This document shows, piece after piece, positions 16,413-23,578 of a stretch of 36,711 bases of DNA (positions within the stretch are counted from its first letter, which is position 1; every line of letters begins with the position of its first letter). The DNA is from Thermoflexales bacterium (GTDB lineage: Bacteria > Chloroflexota > Anaerolineae > B4-G1): assembly GCA_007118795.1 (NCBI GenBank), contig SKQX01000244.1:1-36711 (forward strand). Direction: 5' to 3'. A program made the translations under genes and the position numbers. A model generated the notes under the pieces. It ran no database searches, was not told the DNA's origin, and saw only the letters and a list, made by a program, of their open reading frames with translations.

Positions 16413-17156
16413 ATGGACTTGGAGGGCAGGGTAGCCATTGTGACGGGCGCATCGGGCGTAATCGGTCGGGCTATTGCGTTAGAGCTCGCCCGGCGAGGTG
16501 CCCGGGTTGTCGTCAACTACCACACCAATGAGGCAGCCGCGGACGAGGTTGTGGAATCGGTGGAAGCTAGAGGCGGTCAGGCTGTCGCTGTTCAGGCCGA
16601 CGTTGGTGATTTCGGCGAGGCGGCCGAGCTGATCAAAACAACGATTGACACTTTTGGAAGGGTCGATATACTGGTCAACAACGCTGGAACGACGCGGGAT
16701 CAACTGCTGATGCTGATGAAGGAGGATGACTGGGATGTGGTGTTGCGCACCAACCTGAAGGGGGTCTTCAACTGCTGCAAAGCGGTCTCCCGTACGATGG
16801 TGCGCCAGCGCTCGGGAAGGATCGTGAATGTGAGCTCCGTGTCCGGCATCGCTGGGCAGGGCGGCCAGACGAACTACGCCGCCTCCAAGGCTGGGATGAT
16901 CGGTTTCACGAAGAGTCTGGCCAAGGAGCTCGGTTCCCGGAACATTACTGTCAACGTGATCGCCCCTGGGTTTGTGCCTACCGGACTGACGGCGGACTTG
17001 CCCGAGGACCTCAAACAGCGGGGTATCGAGCTGACACCTCTGGGGCGCATGGGGCGGCCTGAAGAGGTAGCCTGGGCGGTGGCTTTCCTCGCATCTGATC
17101 AGGCCTCCTTTATCACCGGTGAGGTTCTGACCGTCGACGGCGGCCTTGTAATGTGA
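16413..17156 (+). CDS. fabG: 3-oxoacyl-ACP reductase
   Basis: The 247-residue short-chain dehydrogenase/reductase starts at ATG 16413 after ACGGAGGG. The cofactor loop is 'VTGASGVIG' (10-18), with Gly-Val where many FabGs have Arg-Gly. 'NNAGTTRD' is present, as is the catalytic Ser142-Tyr155-Lys159 ('NVSSVSG', 'NYAASKAG'). 'INVAPGF'-like 'VNVIAPGF' and 'VLTVDGGLVM' close the fold. It reduces 3-oxoacyl-ACP with NADPH in fatty acid elongation. The position after fabD supports FabG rather than another SDR. A second Asp23-family gene follows 33 nt later. Confidence 0.92.
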   Translation: MDLEGRVAIVTGASGVIGRAIALELARRGARVVVNYHTNEAAADEVVESVEARGGQAVAVQADVGDFGEAAELIKTTIDTFGRVDILVNNAGTTRDQLLMLMKEDDWDVVLRTNLKGVFNCCKAVSRTMVRQRSGRIVNVSSVSGIAGQGGQTNYAASKAGMIGFTKSLAKELGSRNITVNVIAPGFVPTGLTADLPEDLKQRGIELTPLGRMGRPEEVAWAVAFLASDQASFITGEVLTVDGGLVM

Positions 17157-17189
17157 GCCAGCTCACCTGGCGAATGAGGAGGATGGTTG

Positions 17190-17531
17190 ATGGATAAAGG
17201 GCTAACTCAGACGGAAGGTGACATCGGCAGGATCACCATCGCTCCGCAGGTACTGGTCACGACCGCTCGACTCACGGCCCTGGCCGTGCCCGGTGTGGCC
17301 CGCCTGGTTGCCCCGCCCGGGGTAGGGCGTCTCTTCAACTCCGACGGCGTCAGAATCGAGATTGATGGCGACAGAGTGTACGTCAAGATATATGTGATGA
17401 CTGAGCCCGGGGTGAATCTGCTCGGTATCGGCCGCAAGATTCGGAATGAGGTAACAAGAGCCCTGGAAAACATGGTAGGCGTTGAGGTGGAGGCTATCGA
17501 CGTACACATCGAGGATGTTGCCTTCTCCTGA
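17190..17531 (+). CDS. Asp23/Gls24 family protein (second copy)
   Basis: From ATG 17190 (GGAGG seven bases before) the protein has 113 residues. 'GRITIAPQVLVTTARLTALA' is followed by 'VPGVARL', then 'VRIEIDGDRVYVKIYVMTEP' and 'IDVHIEDV', the same fold pattern as the protein at 8395. The helix between the sheets ('NLLGIGRKIRNEVTRALENM') differs, so this is a diverged paralogue. It lies between fabG and nusB, matching genomes where an Asp23-family gene (YqhY-like) precedes nusB. YqhY-type members have been linked to regulation of acetyl-CoA carboxylase and lipid synthesis. Confidence 0.88.
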   Translation: MDKGLTQTEGDIGRITIAPQVLVTTARLTALAVPGVARLVAPPGVGRLFNSDGVRIEIDGDRVYVKIYVMTEPGVNLLGIGRKIRNEVTRALENMVGVEVEAIDVHIEDVAFS

Positions 17532-17563
17532 CCCGGGATGTGCATAGAGCGGGGGGGTAAGCT

Positions 17564-18007
17564 TTGAAGGGCCGGCGTCAGGCGCGGGTCGTCGCGCTAG
17601 AGGCGTTATATGAGATTGACTGCGCGTCGCACGCCCCTGCCGTGGTGCTCCATCGCCGCATTACCGAAAACGGCCTGCGGCCCCCCAGCGCGGCGTTCAC
17701 CCGCCATCTTGTGGAAGGCGTCCTCGAGCATCAGGATGTGCTGGATGACTTTATCCACGAGCACGCGCCAGAGTGGCCGCTGGAGCAGATGGCATATATT
17801 GATCGAAATATCCTGCGCATGGCGATTTTTGAGTTCGCCGTTGACGGTAGCACGCCGGTGAAGGTCGCCATCAACGAGGCCGTCGAGCTTGCCAAAGGGT
17901 TTGGCTCCGACAGCGCGCCGCGTTTCGTCAACGGTGTTCTCGGCAGCCTGGTCCAATGCAAGAATGACATCGCAGAGGCGGCCCTGGCTGTCGAGGGGGA
18001 GGCGTAG
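17564..18007 (+). CDS. nusB: Transcription antitermination factor NusB
   Basis: The 147-residue all-helical protein has 'RRQARVVALEALYEID' at the start and 'YIDRNILRMAIFEF' with 'VAINEAVELAKGFGSDSAPR', 'FVNGVLGSL' at the end, the classic NusB signature. NusB with NusE binds boxA RNA during rRNA transcription. The start is a TTG at 17564 with only a poly-G stretch as SD; the N-terminal Lys-Gly-Arg-Arg matches the family. It follows the second Asp23 gene by 32 nt. Confidence 0.93.
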   Translation: MKGRRQARVVALEALYEIDCASHAPAVVLHRRITENGLRPPSAAFTRHLVEGVLEHQDVLDDFIHEHAPEWPLEQMAYIDRNILRMAIFEFAVDGSTPVKVAINEAVELAKGFGSDSAPRFVNGVLGSLVQCKNDIAEAALAVEGEA

Positions 18008-18159
18008 CGATTCGTAGCTCAAAACTGAGGTGGCGGTGCTCAGCCGAGACCGCTCCGTGTCTTTCTCGTGATGATCGACTGCTAGGCTCGCATAGGTCCG
18101 TTATTCTACGCGCCCGTACAAGGTGGTTGTCTGGGCTCGTCCTTACGCGGAGGTTATCG

Positions 18160-18396
18160 ATGGAACGGAACGCCGGGTTTCCCGTCACTGTTGCCGTAGC
18201 GTTGATCACCCTTCTCTTCTCTACGCTCTGTTCAGCCGCTGGCATCTACGCCATCGGCGGTCAGGGTTTGGCCCTCGGACTGCGTCCGGGCCTCGGACCT
18301 GTCTTGATCGGTCTTGGAATCGTGGTTTGGGTGGGGCCCCCGCTCTTCTGGCTACGGTCGGGCCCCGATTCCGATCAGGACAGGGTCGGAATGTAA
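18160..18396 (+). CDS. Small two-helix membrane protein, unknown
   Basis: ATG 18160 has a good GGAGG six bases upstream. The 78-residue protein has two hydrophobic segments at about residues 8-28 ('FPVTVAVALITLLFSTLCSA') and 42-62 ('LGPVLIGLGIVVWVGPPLFW'), with a glycine-rich loop between and an acidic soluble tail. It is not recognised as a family. It is 152 nt after nusB and may have its own promoter. Confidence 0.55.
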   Translation: MERNAGFPVTVAVALITLLFSTLCSAAGIYAIGGQGLALGLRPGLGPVLIGLGIVVWVGPPLFWLRSGPDSDQDRVGM

Positions 18397-18719
18397 CAGC
18401 TGGATGTCGGTGCCGGACGTATCGTCGGCCGCGTGACACGCCTTGCTCGCCCGTCCCAACCCGTCGGGCTCGCTCAAGATATGGACCGGGCCAGCTGCTA
18501 CGCGAGGATCTCACGAGCCCGGGTCTGGCTGACGGTCTGCTTGGACCAACCCGGGCCCGGACATCCCAGAGCGGAATTACGCCTCAGGGTTGTCTGGAGC
18601 TTTCCCCTGACAGACGGGGCCAGGGTGATGACACCCCTCGTTGCCATCGTCGCGCTTCCCCAGTTACCAATATATCGCGCTCAGTTGTGATCTTGGCTCG
18701 CTACAAGGGGCGATCTCAG
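18397..18719. other. Intergenic stretch with one inverted repeat
   Basis: No gene is seen. An 8-bp inverted repeat GCCCGGGT (18517-18524) / ACCCGGGC (18549-18556) could form a hairpin but lacks a T-run. It lies downstream of both the small membrane gene and, on the minus strand, the tRNA. Confidence 0.4.
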
Positions 18720-18793
18720 TGCGCCTGGTGGGACTCGAACCCACAACGATCGGTTTCGTAGACCGCCCCTCTGTCCAATTGAGGTACAGGCGC
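18720..18793 (-). tRNA. tRNA-Arg, anticodon ACG
   Basis: The 74-nt cloverleaf reads on the minus strand. A 7-bp acceptor GCGCCTG/CAGGCGC, a CCTC/GAGG D stem, and an anticodon loop CTACGAA with anticodon ACG (complement of 18757-18759) are present. The T arm is GTGGG-TTCGAGT-CCCAC, with discriminator A. The first anticodon-stem pair is a G-A mismatch. CCA is not encoded. The wobble A is expected to be deaminated to inosine to read CGU/CGC/CGA. It lies about 105 nt after the CpXC gene, in the same direction. Confidence 0.95.
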
Positions 18794-18898
18794 TTACGAC
18801 TGGACGTTCGATATCAAAGGACCATGGTGGGAACTGCCTCCACCCATAATGGGGACACCACCTCAGGCGCCCGCCACCCACGCGTCCGGAGAACGCGG

Positions 18899-20242
18899 TC
18901 ACTTCGCCAGCATCTCCTGTGCCAAAAAGCGGCTCATCTTCTCCGAGATTCGAGCCATCTGCTCCGCCGTCTCTAAATCTTCTTCCTCGCGCGCCTCCGC
19001 CTCGGCCTCCCTCATAAGCTGGACCATACCCTCAGTCATCAGTTCTCTGTTTTGCTCCAGGATCTGTTCCATCTCCTCATCCTCCTCGGCTGCCATCAGA
19101 CGGTTAAGAAACCGTATCTCTGGCGGGAGTCCCTCCTCCATCAGGTCCATCACCACGCGCCAGACGGATCGCAGCGCCTCCAGAGATTCCTCGTCCCCCC
19201 GCTCCTGGGCTCGTTGCAGATTCGACCCCAGTACGCTGAGGAAGGCATCGTCGATCTCCTGGATGCGACGGCGGGCTAGCTCCTTCGGGTCGTCGCTGGT
19301 GACCAGGTCTCGCAGGAGATCGGTCCGGGCCTGGAAGACAGCGCGCACCTCCTCGTCCAGGCGGTCTCGAATGTCGAGAATCTCACGCCGCAGCTCGGTG
19401 AGGCGTTCCTTCTCCGCCTCGTCTGTCGCGGCCTCGATCTGCGCGGTCAGGTTCTGGAAGAACAAATAGTCCAGCATGGGTCGGCCCGCCGCGATCAGCG
19501 TCTCACGGATCCCCTCGTCCTCGACCTCTGTAAGCAACTCTAGCAATTTCTCGCGGTTCGGCTCCTCCCGCAGGGCCTCGATCACCTCGTTTCGGGCCTT
19601 GATGGTCTGACCTACGCTGCTCAGATCCAGAAGACGGTCGCGAACATCGCGCAGGACCTGAATCGATTCTTCCTCGCCCATCGAACGGGCCATCTCCAGA
19701 TTGCGCTGAAGCATGTAGAAGAACAACTCATCGATCTTCTCATCGTTCTCCTCGATCAGAACCGCCAGGGCCTCGTCCGAGGTCGCCTGGACCATGCGCT
19801 GGAGCAACTGGGCCTTCTCTTTCTGTTCTTCGAGCATCTCCTCGCTGATGCCTTCCTCCTGCAGGATCCTCTTCGTTAGATTCTCCATGGTCAGGAAGAC
19901 CTCCGGTTGGAGCAGGTAGGCCTTGCGCTCTTCGGGAGGGAGACGATCCATCACCCGCCTCGTGAGGCGCCCGATGATCTTCTCGCGGCGATCCCGGGCC
20001 CCGCCTGCCTCCATGGGCATGTAGACCAGGGCCAGCTCATTGTGCGGGTCATGATAAAGGAAGGGCGCGTTCATGGCGCCGTGGAAGCCGCAATGCGGGC
20101 ATTGAGCGACGTTCACGATACCGTTGATTGCCCGTGCCTTGGCCTGAGGGTCCTCCCTCACGTCGAGAATCTCCTCCATTGGCGTTTGGAAGGGTTGGTT
20201 GCACGCGGGACAGCTCACTCTAGCGACTCTCTGTTGAACCAT
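18899..20242 (-). CDS. CpXC-domain protein with long acidic helical region
   Basis: The 447-residue protein opens with a zinc-ribbon-like CpXC domain: Cys11/Cys14 ('SCPACNQ') and Cys48/Cys51 ('QCPHCGF'). 'FLYHDPHNELALVYMPM' follows. The remaining 350 residues are Glu/Arg/Leu-rich and predicted helical or coiled coil, with repeated 'L..L...' blocks and many acidic runs. I recognise no enzyme motif in them. The start follows AAAGGA. The gene lies 32 nt downstream of the histidine kinase in the same direction, so the two are probably co-transcribed. A scaffold or sensor-partner role is only a guess. Confidence 0.8.
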   Translation of the reverse strand: MVQQRVARVSCPACNQPFQTPMEEILDVREDPQAKARAINGIVNVAQCPHCGFHGAMNAPFLYHDPHNELALVYMPMEAGGARDRREKIIGRLTRRVMDRLPPEERKAYLLQPEVFLTMENLTKRILQEEGISEEMLEEQKEKAQLLQRMVQATSDEALAVLIEENDEKIDELFFYMLQRNLEMARSMGEEESIQVLRDVRDRLLDLSSVGQTIKARNEVIEALREEPNREKLLELLTEVEDEGIRETLIAAGRPMLDYLFFQNLTAQIEAATDEAEKERLTELRREILDIRDRLDEEVRAVFQARTDLLRDLVTSDDPKELARRRIQEIDDAFLSVLGSNLQRAQERGDEESLEALRSVWRVVMDLMEEGLPPEIRFLNRLMAAEEDEEMEQILEQNRELMTEGMVQLMREAEAEAREEEDLETAEQMARISEKMSRFLAQEMLAK

Positions 20243-20274
20243 ACGTTCCTTTCTTCTAAGCGATCATCTTGGGA

Positions 20275-21834
20275 CTATCTACGCGGAATGGCAAAGGAAA
20301 AGGCGGCGCCGGCACCGGGGTCGCTTTCGACCCAGATGCGGCCCCCGTGGGCTTCGACGATAGCCTGGGCGAGATAGAGTCCCAGCCCAGCTCCCGACGT
20401 CTGCTGCTGATACTCTCGAGAACCACGGAAGAAGCTCTCAAAGACGTGGGGCTGCTCCTCGAAGGGGATGCCCGCGCCTTCGTCCGCCACGGTGACAATG
20501 ACCTCGTCCGGGGTGGCGCGCCCTTTCACTTCAATGGTACCACCATGGGGAGAGTACTTGATGGCATTGGAGAGCAGGTTGTTGAAAACCTGTTCCATCC
20601 GTGTGGGATCCCCCCAGACGATGGGGAATCCCTCTGAGAACTCGACCTGAATCTCGTGGGCGTCGGCGTGGACCCGAAAGCGCTCGGCCACCCGCTGGGC
20701 CACGCTGTCCATCGCGATCTCCTCCCGCTCCAGAGGTAGCTTCCCAGCCTCCAGGCGTGATGCGTCCAGGAGATTGTCAATCAGATGGTTGAGGCGGTCA
20801 GACTCCTCGAGGATGACCTGGAGACTCTCCTGTCGGGTCCTCGGATCCCAGCGGGCATCCTTTCGCAATAATGTCTCTGCATATCCTTGGATCAGGGCGA
20901 CGGGGGTCTTCAACTCGTGGGAGATGACGGACACGAAGGTCGACTTGATCTCGTCGGCCTCGCGGAAGCGGGTGATGTCCCGGACGTTGGCGATGATGTT
21001 GACCAGACGTCCGCCCTGACCGAATAGCGGGGCGTAGATGATTCCTACGCTGACCGTTCCACCGTTCCTGCGCCGAATATCTCCCTCCACATAAAGCGGC
21101 CGGGCCGCAGGCAGGGGCCAGCCGCCGGCCACGGCGTCGGAGAGATCGCGATCGGTCTCGAGGTGGGCCCAGCGGATCACCTCGTCGTGCCGACGGCCCA
21201 GTACCTCCGATGACGACCAGCCGGTGAGCCGCGACAGGGCCCGGTTGAAGACTCGAACCCGTTGGGCCGAATCGAGGATCAGAACCCCGTCGGCGCTGTA
21301 CTCCAGTATGGCGTCGAGTCGTCGCTTCTCCTGGGATACGCGCTCGTAAAGCTGCGCGTTGTAGACGGCGATGGCGGCCTGGTCGGCGAAGCTGGCCAAG
21401 ACCTGGCGGTCATTGGCTGTGAAGCGGGTGCCGTAGGCGCGGAAGACGTACAGCACGCCGATCAACTCATCCCCGATCGCCATGGGGAGGGCGACGACTT
21501 GCTCCAGGCGCAGAGCCAGTTCGGTGACGACTCGTCCCAGCTTCTCCGCCAGGCCCGGGATGCGGAACCGGCTGCGGTCGGAGTAGTCCGGGATGTCGGC
21601 GAGAAGGGGCTCGAAGTAGGGGACGAGGGCTCGGGGTAATCCGTGACTGGCCGCGATGTGGAAACCTCCGTTTTCCGGATCGCGGAGGGCCACCAGGCTG
21701 GCCTGCCCAGAGAGCATCTCCGCGGCTGCCTCCAGGACGATAGCCAGAAGCTCGTCGAGATCCAGTTGGGCGGTCAGGGCGCGGCTGATCTCCAGGAGGT
21801 GGTCTCGTTGGCGAACGCGGTAGTCGGTCAGCAT
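20275..21834 (-). CDS. Soluble GAF-PAS sensor histidine kinase
   Basis: The protein has 519 residues from ATG 21834; the open frame extends upstream but crosses the promoter. Order: GAF domain about 10-165, PAS domain about 170-290 ('ILEYSADGVLILDSAQRVRV'), and HisKA with phosphorylatable His306 in 'SVISHELKTPV'. The HATPase domain has an N box around Asn423 ('NNLLSNAIKYS'), G1 'DEGAGIP' (451-457) and G2 'GAGLGL' (481-486). There is no membrane segment, so it senses a cytoplasmic signal through GAF/PAS. No response regulator is adjacent; the orphan receiver at 4166 is the only one in the window. It is co-directional with the CpXC gene. Confidence 0.92.
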   Translation of the reverse strand: MLTDYRVRQRDHLLEISRALTAQLDLDELLAIVLEAAAEMLSGQASLVALRDPENGGFHIAASHGLPRALVPYFEPLLADIPDYSDRSRFRIPGLAEKLGRVVTELALRLEQVVALPMAIGDELIGVLYVFRAYGTRFTANDRQVLASFADQAAIAVYNAQLYERVSQEKRRLDAILEYSADGVLILDSAQRVRVFNRALSRLTGWSSSEVLGRRHDEVIRWAHLETDRDLSDAVAGGWPLPAARPLYVEGDIRRRNGGTVSVGIIYAPLFGQGGRLVNIIANVRDITRFREADEIKSTFVSVISHELKTPVALIQGYAETLLRKDARWDPRTRQESLQVILEESDRLNHLIDNLLDASRLEAGKLPLEREEIAMDSVAQRVAERFRVHADAHEIQVEFSEGFPIVWGDPTRMEQVFNNLLSNAIKYSPHGGTIEVKGRATPDEVIVTVADEGAGIPFEEQPHVFESFFRGSREYQQQTSGAGLGLYLAQAIVEAHGGRIWVESDPGAGAAFSFAIPRR

Positions 21835-21883
21835 AGGTTGCTCATCGTTCTGTTGCAGAGTATGTCTTGCATCACAATCTTTG

Positions 21884-21892
21884 ATTATAGCA
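21884..21892 (-). promoter_or_regulatory. Extended -10 promoter for the kinase-CpXC operon
   Basis: On the minus strand TGC immediately precedes a perfect TATAAT (21889-21884), an extended -10 element. No good -35 is present. Transcription would start near 21877, giving a leader of about 43 nt. Confidence 0.55.
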
Positions 21893-21936
21893 CAGCGCTG
21901 GCTCGATACCAGTGAACCATGCCGGGTGAGGCTCAC

Positions 21937-22350
21937 GAGCCTGGTGAGATAGGAGGCCTCGCATCCGGCGCTGGGAGTCTTCGCTGGCGGGCGCGGGATC
22001 AGGAGAAAGGCGGGTGGGACCTGGATTGAAGCGGGTCTCCGTAGACGCGGAAGATGTCCTTGGCGCTGCAGGAGAAGGGGTCAGCCGAACAGTTGAATTG
22101 GCACGGGGTGTTTCTAATACTATACTCCCGGCTTGCTGATCGGCCTTGATGCCTGTGCCTGACCGGGCCGTGGAATAGGTTGGTTGGGAGAGGTGATGGC
22201 TCAGCGTACAGCGAGCGCGCCAGCGTTGAGCGGAGGGTGGAAAGAGTGCGGTTTTCGACCACGAGTTACGAGATCTTTGATCCGGTCTGGCTGGTGGCTG
22301 GCGTCCATCGCTGAGTGAAGAGCGGCCCGGGCGCGGAGGGTAGGAGCCTA
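21937..22350. other. Intergenic stretch without a gene
   Basis: About 410 bases upstream of the kinase promoter. Frames are proline/serine/arginine-rich and lack SD or domains. No promoter pointing right was convincing. Confidence 0.4.
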
Positions 22351-22352
22351 TC

Positions 22353-22482
22353 CCTACAACTGCACTTGTCATTCTGAGGAGCGCAGTGACGAAGAATCTC
22401 GCCGACGCTGGCCAGACACAACTCTCAGGTGGGCTTTCTTCGGCCGCCCACCGAGCTCTGATTGCCCAAGGGCGGTTGTAGG
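22353..22482. repeat. Intergenic palindromic repeat element with inverted ends (MITE-like)
   Basis: The ends are inverted copies: CCTACAAC (22353-22360) and GTTGTAGG (22475-22482), with partial pairing continuing inward. The inside contains 'GTCATTCTGAGGAGCGCAGT' (from 22368) leading to 'GAAGAATCTC'. That resembles a dispersed intergenic sequence I have seen in many bacterial genomes. A perfect 7-bp inner hairpin GGTGGGC/GCCCACC (22428-22434/22446-22452) follows. There is no coding capacity. A short CTAT occurs near both outer edges and may be a target duplication. Only one copy lies in this window. Confidence 0.6.
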
Positions 22483-22572
22483 ACTATGCGGACAGAGAAA
22501 ACTCTTGGCACCCGGGTGGAAAGTCGAAATCGCTCTCCCGCTATGCCGCGGACCCTGAAAGGGGGGGATCGG

Positions 22573-22980
22573 ATGGGTGATCTGTTTCTGAAGAGGCTCG
22601 ACGAGCTGCAACCGAGCCAGCTCTTCGTCAGTGCAGAGAAACTGTCTTCTGTGATGAAAGAGGATACGGCCGTAACTGTGGAGGGGGTCCAGCCCGTTCC
22701 AGTGAAAAAGCTGCAGGATCGGGTGGTGCTTACGGATGGTCACACCAGGGCTCTGGCAGCGGTACTTAGTGGTCTCGCGGAGATCAGGGTCTTCTGGGAC
22801 GAGGACGACCTGGACTGGGAAGCGTACGACATCTGCGTGGCGTGGTGCCGGGAGGAAGGAATTCGCACCGTCGCTGACCTCCGAGACCGCGTGGTGTCCG
22901 CGGAGGTATATCAGGAGGTCTGGCTGGAGCGGTGCCGGGCGATGCACGCCGAGTTGGAGGAGCGACGGCGATCGCGGTAG
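22573..22980 (+). CDS. Small 'DGHTR' protein, ParB-like motif, unknown function
   Basis: From ATG 22573 (purine-rich AAAGGGGGG upstream) the protein has 135 residues; the frame opens earlier but inside the repeat element. Visible features are 'PSQLFVSAEKLSSV', 'VPVKKLQDRVVLTDGHTRAL' with DGHTR at 55-59, and a conserved-looking C-terminal half 'FWDEDDLDWEAYDICVAWCR', 'IRTVADLRDRVVS'. The 'DGHTR' motif resembles the DGHHR motif of ParB/sulfiredoxin-like folds. I recall similar short uncharacterised proteins in Firmicutes and Chloroflexota but not a proven function. Confidence 0.65.
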   Translation: MGDLFLKRLDELQPSQLFVSAEKLSSVMKEDTAVTVEGVQPVPVKKLQDRVVLTDGHTRALAAVLSGLAEIRVFWDEDDLDWEAYDICVAWCREEGIRTVADLRDRVVSAEVYQEVWLERCRAMHAELEERRRSR

Positions 22981-23328
22981 GTGGCGCCAACGCGCTGGAT
23001 CTCGCCCAACCGGGGGGGGGACGGGACGGCAGCGCGCCCCGCGCTGCCGACGCTACTGCTCGGCACCTCAGGGAACGGACCCGAGTCGGAATGTGGAGGG
23101 ATCGACGTCCGCCATACCGGCATTCGTGATCACTCCTCCGGCTGGCGCCCACGACCGCCCCCCTTCAAGCGGAGCTCAGTGAGCTGTCCTGAGGGTGGCT
23201 GCAGGTCCCCCAGGCGGGAGCGGGGCGTTCCCGCTGTCGGGGTCAGTGGAGAGGACCCAGCCAGTGGGACTGGGTGGGGTGGGGGCAAAGGGATCGAGGT
23301 GGAGACAGCCTGGGGTGCTCTGGAGGGC
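22981..23328. other. Very GC-rich stretch, no supported gene
   Basis: An open frame runs from 22981 to 23568. It starts directly at the preceding stop, has no SD, and is Gly/Arg/Pro/Ser-rich without any domain pattern. I treat it as chance coding in GC-rich DNA. The region carries an eight-G run near 23012. Confidence 0.4.
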
Positions 23329-23356
23329 TTGTCCGCAGATGGGGACGTGCTACAAT
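23329..23356 (+). promoter_or_regulatory. Promoter candidate for the radical SAM gene
   Basis: TTGTCC (23329-23334), a 16-bp spacer, then TGC-TACAAT (extended -10; TACAAT at 23351-23356). Start near 23363, with a leader of about 215 nt before the radical SAM gene. Confidence 0.5.
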
Positions 23357-23578
23357 CTTACGCGGTGCTGAGAACGAGGACGCCCATCGCGGGGTGCCCG
23401 CGAGTGACGAGTTGCCATGCCTTAACTCGTTGGCTGGTGTGTACCACGGGGCCGGGCGTATACGTCAGAGAGAGCGGATCAGGAAGTCTGGAGGGGCGTC
23501 TTGGGGGCCGATGGAGTCAGGGCATAGTGCGGTGGGTGGAGTCTGCAGCGGACGGACGGGCCGCGTAGAGGGACCCAG

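Noticed and set aside
22981..23568. 195-aa plus-strand frame before the radical SAM gene
   Set aside because: Starts exactly at the preceding stop, no SD, Gly/Arg/Pro-rich, contains the promoter of the next gene.
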